Shown one piece after another: positions 44,701 to 56,547 of a stretch of DNA of 64,000 nt. Both the position numbers and the translations under genes were made by a program. The stretch covers positions 744,001-808,000 of the forward strand of contig JANFAH010000005.1 in assembly GCA_024663395.1 (NCBI GenBank), in the 5' to 3' direction. Within the stretch, counting starts at the first letter, position 1. Every line of letters starts with the position of its first letter. The notes beneath the pieces were generated by a model, which was given only the letters and a program-made list of their open reading frames with translations, was not told the DNA's origin and did no database searches. Source of the DNA: Pisolithus tinctorius (taxonomy: Eukaryota > Basidiomycota > Agaricomycetes > Boletales > Pisolithaceae).

Positions 44701-46557
44701 TCGCGACGGCTTTGACAACAGTTCCGTGCGTAGTCCCACCGACGTATGCGAGACTTGCGTCAAGGAGTTATTCACGGGTGATGTAGCACACTATAGATCC
44801 TTTTATTCCCTGCTCATTGTGTCCGTAGAGCGACTGTACCAAATTCGACATCCACGGATAGTTGCCCAGTTCGATAAGGTGTGCGATGTCAGGCCAGGTG
44901 ACCTTGGTTTTTGGCTTTCCAAGGCATGGTTAAAAGGTTACCAAGATGAAATCGATATTGCATACATCTGATACAACATCGACTAGATTGGAGGTTGCAG
45001 AGGCCCAGGATGCACGTTCCCCTGCATGGCGATGCAGCTCCCGATTCTGCAGAGTTTCGCGGCCACGTACGATGCGAACACGATCAACTGTCACTCGTTT
45101 CAACAGCTCGTCGAAGTATATCCAAAGAGGTGAGCGCTCATAGATGGGGGAAGTTGTGTGATGGGGCAACAACGTCTGATTAGGCACGCGATATCCTCAT
45201 GGACATCTTCCCATACTGGCGGCCCCTCTCGACAGCAGAAGCAGTCTGTGCGACATGCGAAGCCATCATCAACAGTTCCAAGGAAGATAAGCGTGAACTG
45301 CGCAGAAAGGCTGAGGATGAGAAGGTCACCTCCAACTTATGAAACTCACGAACGATGTGTTCATTTCCGACTATGCTCCGACAGGCACGGCTGCGACACA
45401 TGTATGACAACGCATTAATAGGAAACACCCTCCTACTCGAGAACGTTCCTTGCGCAGTGATCTCTGCTCATTTTGTGCGACTGTGGCGTAAATGGCTCGG
45501 TCGGCCCACAGATATCCCTCGTCCCGATCTGGTCGAAACCTCCACTCTGTTTTGTGAACACGGTAACCTTGTATTCGACCCCAACGCACCAAATGACTGG
45601 GACTGCAACATTGCGCTCATTCAATTGAGCGAGTGGGTCGTTTTGGAAGGACTGTGAGTAATTCTACTTGGCTCCGTCAAGTTTGTTGTGATCATTTGTC
45701 TTTTTTGCCGCAGCTATCGCTGCGGGCCAGTTGTTTCCGTAGAGAAGAGGATGGTAGAAGATCCGAGTGGCTTTCTTGATACCAAATTTATTCATCCCAT
45801 TCCCGTGTGTCACGATTGTCGTATGAGAAGGTGACATACCCTGTGCAGAATGTGTGTTGTAAAGGGCGCTTATTGTCTTCTACTTTCAGGCGTTCGAGTT
45901 ACGAGCTCACCGACATCACCGTGCGCTTCCTAAGTGGTCGTGGACATACTGAACAGAACCCCGCTCCGCAGTACCGAGCTGGGGAGAGCTGCAAGTCTGA
46001 GTCTACATCGGTCGGATTACGATCGTCAACGGGTCTGAGACAGTCCAAGCGTATTCGTCAGGGGCGAACCAGGCGAGAGAGTGCCAGGTTGACGGTGTCC
46101 AAGTCCACGACTGTAAAGGATATGAAGATTATGGTAAGCGTAATTAGAGGTATCTCCAGTTGAGATCTTTTGACTTCATGATGCCAATTAGATCCAGGAT
46201 GTTTTGAAAATCCCGACGATATGCCAGAGACTTTTCTACAAAAACGAGGAATTGGAGGACAGTTCTACCACAGTTGAATCGTTGGGTATTCTGATGAACG
46301 ATATGCTGGATCTCCGAGAAGAAGGTGGAGATGAGGAAAGCGATGGCGGTCCGCGCAAGCGGCGGGCAGAGGAGAAAGGTTTTGGCGGGACCCTCTTGGC
46401 AACATCATCTCTCGCGAACCTACCGTGGGATGCTGGGACTAGTTCTGAAGGGGAGCCCCCGCACGAGGCAACGAGAGCGTGTCCGACTTGCACCTACGAC
46501 AACCCAACAGAGAACAGCGTATGCGATGTCTGTCAAAGTCAATTGGTTGGAACGTAA
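41739..46557 (+). CDS. USP48-like ubiquitin carboxyl-terminal hydrolase
   Basis: This is a cysteine deubiquitinase, probably nuclear (basic start MPQKRKRRPSPAPKG). The catalytic domain has the Cys box NLGATCYANAFLQVWF, then QDAQE with FSKLFMSHLDNEF, then FQGQLVYGTICGNCESKSER, HFSLLRFVYDFASMERKKSK and the His box HKGASAYHGHYEAQVLDS with TWFQFDDE. A DUSP-like region follows (VCETCVKELFTG, then GFWLSKAWLKGYQDE), and a further domain of the same type near 45,470-45,610. A UBL-like segment lies near the C-terminus (VLKIPTICQRLFYKNEELED). The extreme end is a RanBP2-type zinc finger (ACPTCTYDNPTENSVCDVC), absent from many relatives. Over fifteen introns are inferred. USP48 acts on histone H2A and NF-kB in animals; the fungal role is unknown. 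Confidence 0.88.
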
Positions 46558-46779
46558 CAATGGACATTCCTGGTATCTTATAGGAGTACAGATAATGCTT
46601 AATCAATCGTCCCTACAAGCATAGTTGGCATGAAGATGAAAAGATGGAAAGTGCAAGGAGTCTATGATTCTTGAGTGAAAAACGCAACGCGCTCCAAGAG
46701 AAAGGAACAAAACACAAGTCCCAAAGCCTATGTAACACCCCTAGAAACCTACTATGAAAGCCCGGAACTAAATGAGCCC

Positions 46780-49700
46780 TCACGAAAGTCGGCTAAAATC
46801 TGCCAAAGGAACGGTAGGGATAGTGGTAGAATTAACTGGAGCAACCAGGCCGAGGGAGAACGACGCCGTCGGGAGGCTACCCGTTGACTGCAGTAGTGCC
46901 GCAGTGTCCATGGGCAGTGTCCGTTGTGACGGGTCAAGCACCGGTACTGGTGGGTTTACTGGGGCTCGAATCTGTTGTTGAAGAAGGGAACTGGCCGTTA
47001 TTAGCACATCTACTTCGCTCGATAAGGGCCCAGTAATCTCCACCGCTTGGGCAACGGCGGATTGCGTAGCTACGGAAACTTCGTTGACGGTTACGGCTGC
47101 GGGTGGTGGTGGTAGCCCAACAGACATCTGACTTACAGCGGCTGCCGACCGATCAGCAGCCACTTGGCGAGCAGCCTGAAAAACAACTTGCTGAGCCGCT
47201 GCTGCCAAAACGCTGGGCTCTGGTACCGAGACGTCTGTGCGTTGCCCTGTGACCTCTTGGTCAAACGCCTTAGCGGTCATGGTAAGCACGTGCTGTTGCT
47301 TCGCCAGCGCTTGAAGCTCATGTCCAGGGTCGCTCGCGTTATTGGTTGATGCAATGACTTGCGATTGCGCTTCCTGTGCAACTCGGTGGGCTGCCGTGGC
47401 AAGCACTTGCATGACCTGGGCATCGTGCGTCGTGACAGGAGGCGCAGGTGGGGCTAGGACAGGTGCCTGCGTCCTTAATGACCTGGTATTTATATTATCA
47501 GAACGGTTACCAGGAGTGAGGTTGGGGCCGCAAACCTGGGTGGTGTGATAGACTGAGCAATGCCGTCGATAGAAACGCGCTTAGGTCTGTGCACGTCACC
47601 ATTCATCGAACCGCGCCGGGACCCGGGAAATGATGTGTCCAGGGTAGAAACAGGTGCGACATTTAGGTGGAACGTCTGAGTAAGTCTTTCCTCGACGCCA
47701 TCCTGCACAAACTGCTCCCTCTCGCATCAGACACTCTATCGACGATGTAGAACATTTCCGCAACTTACATGCGCTTCGACGGTGATATCACAACTCTCCG
47801 CGTCTGGGGTAGGGGTACCCTGCAAAACATCTCCCTCCCACGACAGCCAAGAGGGAAGAGAAGGTGAACTATAAGTAACGTTCAAGTTCGCTCGTGATGC
47901 TTGGGGATCCCAAATACGAGGAGCCCAAGACCATCGCAAACCCATGTAGGCCACGCTGGGTGGTGAGCCCGCAAGCCTTCTGTAAAAGGGCCGGAAGGCC
48001 CATCCCCCATCTGGATTCTTCTTTGCGTCTATATTCCATATATGGTTACCTTTTGATTTTGTCTTCTTCCCCTCTTCATTGAACCGGGAGATGTAAGGTT
48101 GACTCCAAAGGTAGTTTCGTATCTGTGGTAATCTCATAATGAATGTGAAGAAGCCGTCCAATGAGAAAACTAACCTTCTTCATGGGAATTTTTTCTTCCG
48201 GATAACCTTGCTTCGCAAGCTGTAAAATCATTTTTTTAATACCGTACTGCAAGATTAAAGTGAGAAGGAAACATACCTCTTCGAGGAACGCATTAGTAAA
48301 GGCCTGAATACGAAATTTGAATGGTCGGAAGTCGGGAGATTCGTCCAACCGCTGCATCTTCTTCGCCATCAGAGTTTGATGAATAGGTTCACCCTTGGCG
48401 TCCGTAGCCTCCACTGTAATCCCGGCGGTCAGAGGCATTTCCTAACTGGGAGCGTTAACGACCACTTACAATTTGAGCAGATATTGTTCAAGAACTCGAA
48501 GAAGATACGATCAACTTCCGCACGGTACTCTTGTGGGACCTCGTTCCCATGTGAAGTTGCTGGTGGTATGTTCTCCGTTGAATGCCTGGTTGCCAGAGTG
48601 CCCGGTCGGCCATTGAGAGCGTTCGCAGGCCAGGGAGCCTGGGCAGTAGTTGAATCAGGACTAAATGACTGCACGCTTGCAGGATCTGCAAAATCGGAAT
48701 CGTTTTCGTTTTCGCCTTCCTGGGAAGACGCGGGGCTATGGGCACCCTGGACTGGAGCTACTGGTGGGAGGGAAGCAGGTTTCAAGAAGTCTAGGGCCCC
48801 TGAAGCCCGGGGAACCTCAGGTAGGCCGAACGCAAAGGTGTTACCGTAACTGTTAGTGAACGAGCCTGATCGTGAAACTCTACCGACAGGTGGGCTAATC
48901 CCTGAAGTCGTGGCGAGGGGTCGTGCCTGCGTAGGAGCAGTTGAAAATGAGGCAGCTTGTGAGAACATAATCGGTCCTAGGGCTCCGCTAGTGCTGGGTA
49001 TAGGATGAAAATTGGAAGGATTGCTAAACGAACTTCCTGAAACTGTGTGCTGGTGGTTCCGCTGTGGTACAGTTGTGACGCCGTCAGACCACGAAGATCC
49101 GACAGTCGTAGCAGGGGTAAACTGAGATGGATGTACCACTGAGGTAGTCATCGCTGAAGTTGCAACAAAGTCAGTTGAAACAGGAGGGGCCGCCGTCGCC
49201 GAAATAGGTATGGGTATGCCTGGTATCGATGGTTGAGGCTGGTGAGAAAGTAGCGTAAAGGCAGGGTGGGGAGGACCAGCAGAACTCGTCGGCCGTGATG
49301 CGGGTTGCGAGGGGGGATTCGCCGAAGCGAATGATGGCCCAGTGCGGGAGTCAGGTACAGACGAAGCGACTGACGACGAGAATACAGGAGGATTGGTTAC
49401 GGGAACAGGAACAAAGTGAATAGATGTATCCTCTTGCGGTTCTCGCTTCAAAGCTTTCTGAACCCGATCACCAGCCATTGACGAAGCGCACCGCTTGCGC
49501 GACAGGTCAGAACCATCACCATTACTCAGAGCGTCCAACGGGCCCGACTCTTGGCTTCCTGCTGGGGAGGAAAATTGCATGACAGGCTTGCCAACGTCTT
49601 GTGGGCCGCTAACTACTGGGTTACGAGCGGGAGGAGAAATGCTACATTTCGTACCCACCGCCGAATACCCTGAGTAGCGCCTTGGGGACGACGTTCGCGA

Positions 49701-50612
49701 CATCGATGGCGGGTCTGATATTTGAGTGGCAGCAATAAGCTCAGATACCATATTGATAGTTTTCTTGAGTTCATCTATTCTCGCCTCTGCTTCGAAACCC
49801 TGACCAAGAGAACAGGCGGCACTCGCGGATTGCGCTGTCTGAGCAATGCTGTGTCACAAAGTACCGATTGAGCAATTGCTTTAGGTCGACAATTCGGCAG
49901 CATATACTTACGTCTTAAGCATGTCCCCGACAACCATGAGGCTCGTGTCCGAGGGTGCGTCCGGAGACGTGTCCCTGGCACCCAAGCAGGAACCATTGGT
50001 GTCTCGAGGCGGGAAGACAAAGGAGGGTTCCTGGGTGATTGGGGGTGCCGCAGCGCTCAAAGAGGAGAAAGAGACGTCAGAGCCGGAACTGAGTAGGGTA
50101 CTAGAAGGGGATGCGGAGAGGGAGCATGGAGGATTGGAGGTGGCAATCATAGCAGTGGATGGGTCTGGTATTGTGGAGGTCGGGGAGATGGGGAATGCGG
50201 AGGATATACCGAGGACGGGCTGAGCCCCGGAGGGAGGACTTGTGGTCGCTAAGGGGCGGACAGGGAGATGGGTATCGAGGGGAGAAAAGGAGACTGCTGG
50301 AGGGAAATCAGAAAGAAGACCGGGGAGAGGAGGACAGACAGCAGCAGCAGTCTGTGGAGGGTTTAGAGGATCCATGGGTGAAATGCCAGCAGAAGGGGGT
50401 GACGCGGTATCGGGTAGCGGGATATGTAAGGTGGCGGGGTCCACAGCAGAATGAGGATACATGGCCAGCGGGTCGTGCTGGGCCTGAGCTTGAAGCTGGA
50501 GGGGATCTGGTGCATGTGCAGGTGGCACTGGCCCGATTGATGGGAAGCTCTGCTGCATGGCGTCTGCGGGCGATGGGATTGGACTCGTGTGCATGGAGTC
50601 TGGAACGGACAT
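46780..50612 (-). CDS. Large Ser/Pro/Thr-rich protein with a conserved central module, unrecognised
   Basis: I do not recognise a named family. On the minus strand the first exon gives MSVPDSMHTSPIPSPADAMQ and 230 residues of disordered Ser/Pro/Ala sequence. A short helix follows (EAEARIDELKKTINMVSELI), then 400 more low-complexity residues. A globular module then spans several exons: DRIFFEFLNNICSN, PIHQTLMAKKMQRLDESPDF, RPFKFRIQAFTNAFLEELAK, GYPEEKIPMKKIRNYLWSQP and YISRFNEEGKKTKSKGNHIW, then GWAFRPFYRRLAGSPPSVAY and WSWAPRIWDPQASRANLNVT. The C-terminus is again Ala/Val/Gln-rich (LATAAHRVAQEAQSQVIAST). Total is about 1,100 residues. Transcriptional regulators often look like this, but that is only a guess. 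It is convergent with the USP48-like gene. Confidence 0.7.
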
Positions 50613-51331
50613 GGCTCACTTCACCAGTCAAGTCAGCAGACCAGCAACAAGCACCCGACTAATACCCAGTCTACCTTGACCGAAAAAGAAGAGAAAAAAT
50701 GAATGAATGAAAGATAGCAGGCGCGTTGATCGTCGATGGCAGTCACTTCGAAATGAAAGGTATCAGCACCCGGTCAACATGGAATCGCAGAAAAGTACGT
50801 TGTGACGAGCCCCAGCCGACGACACAAAACAACAACACGCAAGTATATGTCTGATTTGCCTTTCTGTTATTTTTTTTTTTTCTTCTGTAAGACGCAATTT
50901 ACAGCGCGCACGTCGACCCGGGCATGCCACACTGTCACACGTCACACGATTCAATATTCCCTCGTCACAGGCACACACCATCAGGCATCATTATTACATA
51001 ATCAAAACAAAGAATTTTTTAAGGTTATCGGCATCCCCTTTGGGACTGCATCATGAAATTATGTAATCAACCACGGTCATGTGATCTCCGCCCGCTCCTC
51101 GGGATACTGTATCTCCTGCTGGATCTGCAACGTGTATGCGTATTACCTCGCTGTACATACATCCTTACAGAACGTCGTCTGTCAAGAACTTTCCAAACCC
51201 GCTTGTCATCAGCAACCACTGGCCACGCAGGCACCTCACTGATGACATGATGCAGCTCGCCTGGAGGATCGTTCATGCGTAACCCGGTCGCACTTGCTTG
51301 CGTTGATACCGTCAGCCCTGCCCAATCTCCA
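50613..51331. other. Intergenic region between the Ser/Pro-rich gene and LUC7
   Basis: About 720 bp without a supported gene. It should contain the promoter of the leftward gene and the 3' end of LUC7. A run of twelve T lies at 50870-50881. The open frames here have no protein-like features. Confidence 0.45.
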
Positions 51332-52631
51332 TCAGTAACGTCTACGACCAGGAGATCGTGATCGTTCACGATCTCTCCGCCGATCACTGAACAGCCAACG
51401 ATGTCACTTCAGTCACCTCCCTTTGGGGAAAAACTAATCTCGACTCACTCATATCGAGACGATGAATGTCTCTCATATCCTCTCTCACGGTCCCGATCCC
51501 GGTCGTCACGTGAAGCCCGGTGATCGCCTACACGTTCACTGCCTGCCCTCCCAGAGGCCCCCGGCGGCCCTCCGGAAACTGACCCCGAGGCCGGCGCAGT
51601 CATCTTGCGCTTTTCCCTTTCTTCCCGAAACTTGGAAAGCATATTCCGCAGTTCATGGTAACCCAAATGCATCTGTCACACACACACACACACACGTCAG
51701 CTTCCATTCCCTTCACTCCCACTAGCCCTGAAACAGCTTGCCTTTCCGCCAAAGTGGTCCGCGAGCCGGCGATCCGAATCCAGCACAGATAGATATGCAC
51801 CGCACACATCACAAACACGAAGCTTTTGATGTCCGGATGCTCCGGATGTGTCTGTGAGTTGTTGAAGTTCACGCTAGAATCACGATCCCTTCCTGTCACC
51901 ACGCGCCAAATGCACAAAGTAATATGACCAACCTCTTTCTCCGCTTTCTCACTCTTCAGCGCCTCGATGGCAGCCATCTCCCTCATTGATTCTTCCACCT
52001 TTCCCTGTTCACCTGTGTGAGAAAGAAAATCAAAGTTTAGCAACAAAGGCCCTCATGTCGTTCGGAATATCACAGAATCCGCACCTAGAGTCTCGATCTT
52101 CTCCGTACCACCCTGAATAGCTAACTCAATTTCAGCAATCTCCCTCATTAAATTGGTCGTCTTTGCATTCTCTTCCGGAGTCTTTTCCAGCCTCCGATGT
52201 GCAGCCCTGATCCTCCTGTCACACTCGTCCACGAATGCAAATATATTCGCTTCGTATTCCATTTGGAACTTGTGGAAAATAGGATCGTTCGGATTCGCCT
52301 CCCTCGCCGCAAGGAACTCGGTTTTCAACCGTTCCGTGTGTGATTTCGGACATGCACCAAGATCCATTTTCTGGGTAACACCTAGATAAGCTGTCATTGA
52401 CAGCAGGAACACGAGGGATACCCACTGTATTCGTGAAAAGAGTATGCGGACATGTGCCACAAAGGAAGTTACGACAGACTTTTTCATCCGACCATACCAG
52501 GTTCGCGTTGGCGACACCCATGGCCTCAGGACCCATCATTTGCTGCACAAGACGTCAGCATGTTTTGCGCGGAGATAGCGGAGACAACGCACCTCCAAGA
52601 GCTTCCTTTGCATTTCAGCGAGTCGACCCAT
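51332..52631 (-). CDS. LUC7: LUC7-like U1 snRNP protein
   Basis: Luc7 proteins belong to the U1 snRNP and influence 5' splice-site choice. On the minus strand the start is MGRLAEMQRKLLEQMMGPEA, followed by the first zinc finger (VCRNFLCGTCPHTLFTNTK, with MDLGACPKSHTERLKTEFLA after an intron). A long helical region follows (FVDECDRRIRAAHRRLEKTP, then NLMREIAEIELAIQG and MREMAAIEALKSEKAEKE). The second zinc finger is LRVCDVCGAYLSVLDSDRRL with ADHFGGKMHLGYHELR. The C-terminus is RS-like. Splicing the last intron (51387-51448) gives SSSRYDDRRRDRERSRSPGR and RRY before the stop at 51332. Without splicing, translation stops at once after SSRYE because the TGA lies within the donor GTGAGT. A (CA)n tract lies at 51677-51695 in an intron. 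Confidence 0.92.
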
Positions 52632-52907
52632 ATTGACTAGACAAGAGCTGGACCGTGTTTTCGTTCGTCGAGCGTCGGTTCGAGTACAAGCGTGGACGAC
52701 GTTTCGTTGTTTGTCGTTGTGGCAGGTGGTGTCAAACATGGCCAAACAAACACTAGCGATCGTAATATTGGTATTATTAGCTCTAGTGAACAGCATTGAA
52801 CACAGAGATGGATATGCGAATGTACATTATACTGACAAAGTCCACTTGCTGTACGTACAAAAGTCATGCGGAAAAGTCGTGAAGTGCAATCGAAAAAAAA
52901 AAAAAGC

Positions 52908-54795
52908 TCAGTTGCCTCGTCCTCGGCTGCGACCGTGGCCACGTCCACGTCCACGTCCTCGACCACGTTGCTTGCCTCGTCCACTGTCGTGTTGTGACCA
53001 CTCTGACGGTACAGCGTTACCATGTGACGGTGGGAAAGAGGGTCGATGATATGAACTCTGCCGTTGTGGGTCGACTGCGCGTTTGCTGGATCGATCATGA
53101 GCCCCGCGACGATTACCTCTCGGAGCTGGTTTGTCGTTTGTGTGTGAGCTTGCATTCGACGACGGGGAGACACCCCTTTCACAACCATGGCAAGCGACTT
53201 GAGGTGTGGGTGGCGGCGTGAAGCCGCCAAAACTCATCAAGATATTCTGGATCTCTGCATACTTCCCTGTGGCATTACCCGCCTTTGCAAGCAGCACCTC
53301 CCTGCTTTCAGTTGATGTAATACGAGTCCACGCATCGCTGATTTCCATGGTGCTGGCGAGACCCTTGTCGAGTATCATCCACACAACTTCGGGTTCGACA
53401 GATTCCAGTGCCATCGAAAGGAGATTATTTGGCGATGCCAGGCTGTATATTGCGTTATAATCCTCATCATGTGGATTGTAGGCATCGAAGAAATGCTTCA
53501 CAATCGAGAGTTGGCCGTGCTGAAGTGCCACGTGAAACGCCGACAGTCCCAATGAGTTACGTTCCTCTGGATCCGCACCTGAGAAGAAACGAGGCTCGTC
53601 ATGAGAGAGCGGTCATTAAAGCTGCGTGCACGTACTGTGTGCGTCTAACCACTTGACCAAATCGACATCTCCATTTTGAGTAGCAATGTGCAACAACGTT
53701 TCTGTCGGGTCCTGGGGTTGTTCCTTAACAAAGCTTTCACAGCCCAACTTGACTTCCCCACCCGCAGGGTCGACTGAGTCTTCCCAGATGGCCTTCTTAA
53801 CTTGCTGTGTATCGCCTGCTCGAGCTGCGGTGAATGCAGCAGATCGCAGGGTTTGAGAACGCCGCTGCTGGGCCTCGAGGGATTCGGCGGCCTTGCGACG
53901 ACGTACTTCAGCTTCAGCTTTCTTAGAAGCTGATTTTTCTCGTTTCCTTTGTTCTGCTTCCTTGCGTTCTGTGTGTGACATTGGCAACACCTAGCGAGAC
54001 AAATTTCGGCCACTCTACCTTTTTCACGCATGCGTGCTTCAAATGCTTTGCGGTCAGCCTTCTGCTGGACTCTGCGTCGTTCCTCTTCCGCGCGGCGCCG
54101 TTCTGCTTGCGCCTGTTCTTCGCGTTGGCGCTGAAAACGCGCCTCACGCTGTTGCGGTGTCTCAGGGGCCCTCGGCTGCCGCTGGTCACGATATGACCCT
54201 GTGGTGTACCGTCAAATAGGCTGCAAAACATGCAATGAATTGGTTAGCTTACTATATCTATTATAGCCAGGCCCCGAGCGCCCCTTCAGTATCTCTTCAA
54301 ACAAGTACCTGAGAGGGTTCTAAGTGGACCGGAAACGCTGGGAAGACTATGTCATACATAAAGAACGCCGTGCGTTCGGCTTCCCAGTCGTCATCGGCGC
54401 GGTAGAAACCATACTCTTCCGAGTCGGAATCGAAGTAGAAGTAGTCGTCGTGGTCGTCATAGTCATCATCTGTGTAGGAGTGGCCACCGGTCTCTATGTG
54501 TCTTTGAATGATGCTGTACGCCTCGCCCAGTCGTTGAAACTGGGCTGTGGCCGCTTCGTTTCCTTGATTTTTGTCAGGATGGAGACGAAGCGCGAGCTGC
54601 AGGTATTAAGCGGTCGATTCGAATGTGGTCAGGAGAAGATAGCCTACTTGTTTGTAGGCAGATCTGACTTGCTCCAGTGGCACTCCCTGGGTGACATAGT
54701 CTCTGAGTGCTCCCGACGGTTGACTGCGAACGCTACGCTACCTGCTCCAGCCCAAGTTGAGCGTATGCCTCGGTGAGGACCGACTGCTTGACCAT
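52908..54795 (-). CDS. J-domain protein with ankyrin repeats and a C-terminal RGG tail
   Basis: This is a probable Hsp70 co-chaperone of unusual layout. On the minus strand the start MVKQSVLTEAYAQLGLEQ opens a short N-terminal segment, then a J domain (VPLEQVRSAYKQ, then LALRLHPDKNQGNEAATAQF with the HPD motif and QRLGEAYSIIQRHI). An acidic/aromatic stretch (DYDDHDDYFYFDSDSEEYGF) and a long charged coiled coil follow (REARFQRQREEQAQAERRRA, then RKEAEQRKREKSASKKAEAE). Ankyrin-type repeats come next (AAFTAARAGDTQQVKKAIWE, then ETLLHIATQNGDVDLVKWLD and SLGLSAFHVALQHGQLSIVK). The tail is an RGG/RG box (RGKQRGRGRGRGRGHGRSRG), a typical RNA-binding element. About five introns are inferred. I cannot name an orthologue. 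Confidence 0.75.
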
Positions 54796-54899
54796 CTGGT
54801 GGCTTGGAGAAAAGGGTGGCCCGTCCCGACACGCGACGCGCTCCGACTGCCTTTCAAGGAAACCAGAGCCTTTGTCCTTAGACCGGTGCACAGACAGTC
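54796..54899. promoter_or_regulatory. 104 bp shared promoter of the J-domain gene and BCS1
   Basis: The interval between two divergent starts contains ACGCGACGCG at 54831-54840, which resembles a duplicated MCB-like element. Function is not shown by sequence alone. Confidence 0.4.
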
Positions 54900-56502
54900 A
54901 TGGCAGAAAACCTAGCGTCGTCCGTTCTCAGTGGGCTTTTGGGTGACAAGTGCGTACTCAAAGCTGCTTGCATGTGAGTGTCCCGACTTGACCAGCTCAT
55001 CAAGTGCAGTCCTTACTTCCAGGCGGGTTTCGGTCTCATGGTACGCCTAGTTGTCTACTTTTTCACATTAAACTCACTTGCACGCGATCACAGGGCGTCG
55101 GCGTGGGTCTCACTGCGCTCCGACAAGGTGTCATAGTCGGGTCGACAGCTCTGCGTCGACGTCTTCTTGTCACTCTCGAGGTCAACAACAAAGACCGTGC
55201 CTATGAGTGGTTCCTGGCATGGTTGGCTCATAACTCCACCACAGTGTCGCAGCAACGTGTTACAGGCCGGTGGTTCCGAAGTCACCAGCTAAGCGTTGAG
55301 ACGGCGGTCGAACAGCGTAACAACGGAAGTTCGTCCGCCGTGTTTAGGTTGGTGGCCGGGCCTGGTACACATTGGTTCAGGTACCGTGGTGCCTGGATGC
55401 AGGTGGGTTGCAGCTGCCAGAATCCCAGTCATAGATCTCAACCACTGACACTTGCCTGCAGATGAAACGGGAGCGCGAGACACGCGCTATGCAGCTCATG
55501 TCTGGTACACCATGGGAGACCGTTTCGTTAACGACCCTGTCGCGCGATAGAGACCTTTTCCCGCGGCTGCTTGCTGAAGCACGGGATTTGGCTATGAAAA
55601 ATCAAGAAGGCAAGCTTGTTATTCGCACCGCGTGGGGTATAGAATGGAAACCATTTGGTCAACCTCGACAAAAGCGACCCCTTCATAGCGTCGTATTGCA
55701 TGCAGGAGTAGGCGAGAAAATAGAACAAGACGTTCGCGCTTTCCTACAGCGAAGGCAATGGTATGCCGATCGGGGTAAGCAATAAGCGTCCCCGTATGCG
55801 CTAAGCTCCACCCATCGCATTTCCAGGCATCCCCTATCGGAGAGGATACCTGTTGTACGGCCCTCCGGGCTCGGGCAAGACTTCTTATATCCAAGCATTG
55901 GCTGGTGCACTCTCATATGATATCTGTTTACTTAACCTCTCCGAACGAGGACTCACCGACGACAAACTTATTCATCTGTTTTCAAACGCCCCCGAGCGCA
56001 GTTTCATACTCATCGAAGACGTTGACGCCGCCTTCAATAGACGGGTACAGACGAGTGAAGACGGGTAAGACGGATTTAGGGCTTTCGTTTTTAGTGCTTC
56101 TTACAATCCATCACCAGATACCAGTCGGCCGTAACATTCTCAGGCTTCCTTAATGCACTCGATGGTGTCGCATCGGGCGAGGAGCGCATTGTATTCATGA
56201 CCACTAATCATGTCGATAACCTTGACCCCGCTCTGATCAGACCAGGTCGCGTGGATCTCAGAGTACTTGTCGATGATGCGTCTCCATCTCAAGTTCGGAC
56301 ACTATTCACACGGTTTTACGGTGGTAGTGAGGATATCCCCCCAGAAGACGTCGCTAGGCTGGCTCAGGAACTCGAGGTCCTCACAGCAAACGAGATGCGC
56401 AGCGGACGACGGATCAGTATGGCTGCTCTGCAAGGCCTGTTCATAAGGAATGGTGCTAAGGAGGCTGTGGAATCTTGCCAAGATCTCTTCGTCAAGAGAT
56501 AG
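54900..56502 (+). CDS. BCS1: Mitochondrial AAA ATPase BCS1
   Basis: Bcs1 is an inner-membrane AAA ATPase that translocates the folded Rieske protein into respiratory complex III. After two small exons ([16 protein letters not shown], then [10 protein letters not shown]), the membrane-proximal region reads [20 protein letters not shown], followed by [20 protein letters not shown]. The Bcs1-specific domain continues [40 protein letters not shown] and [17 protein letters not shown]. The AAA domain has Walker [21 protein letters not shown], Walker [15 protein letters not shown], sensor 1 [20 protein letters not shown] and an arginine finger in RPGRVDLRV. The C-terminus is [10 protein letters not shown]. 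No motif is damaged. It is convergent with BUD23, with 45 bp between stops. Confidence 0.94.
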
Positions 56503-56547
56503 ACGGGTATGCTACAAATGCACATAACAACTGACACGATGGAGATT

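Noticed and set aside
50870..50881. Run of twelve T as a promoter or terminator element
   Set aside because: A single homopolymer run in an intergenic region is common and has no flanking signal.
51067..51387. Separate small gene downstream of LUC7
   Set aside because: The first part of this stretch is the last LUC7 exon read in another frame; the rest shows no protein features.
51677..51695. (CA)n tract as a functional element
   Set aside because: It is an ordinary microsatellite of about nine units within a LUC7 intron.
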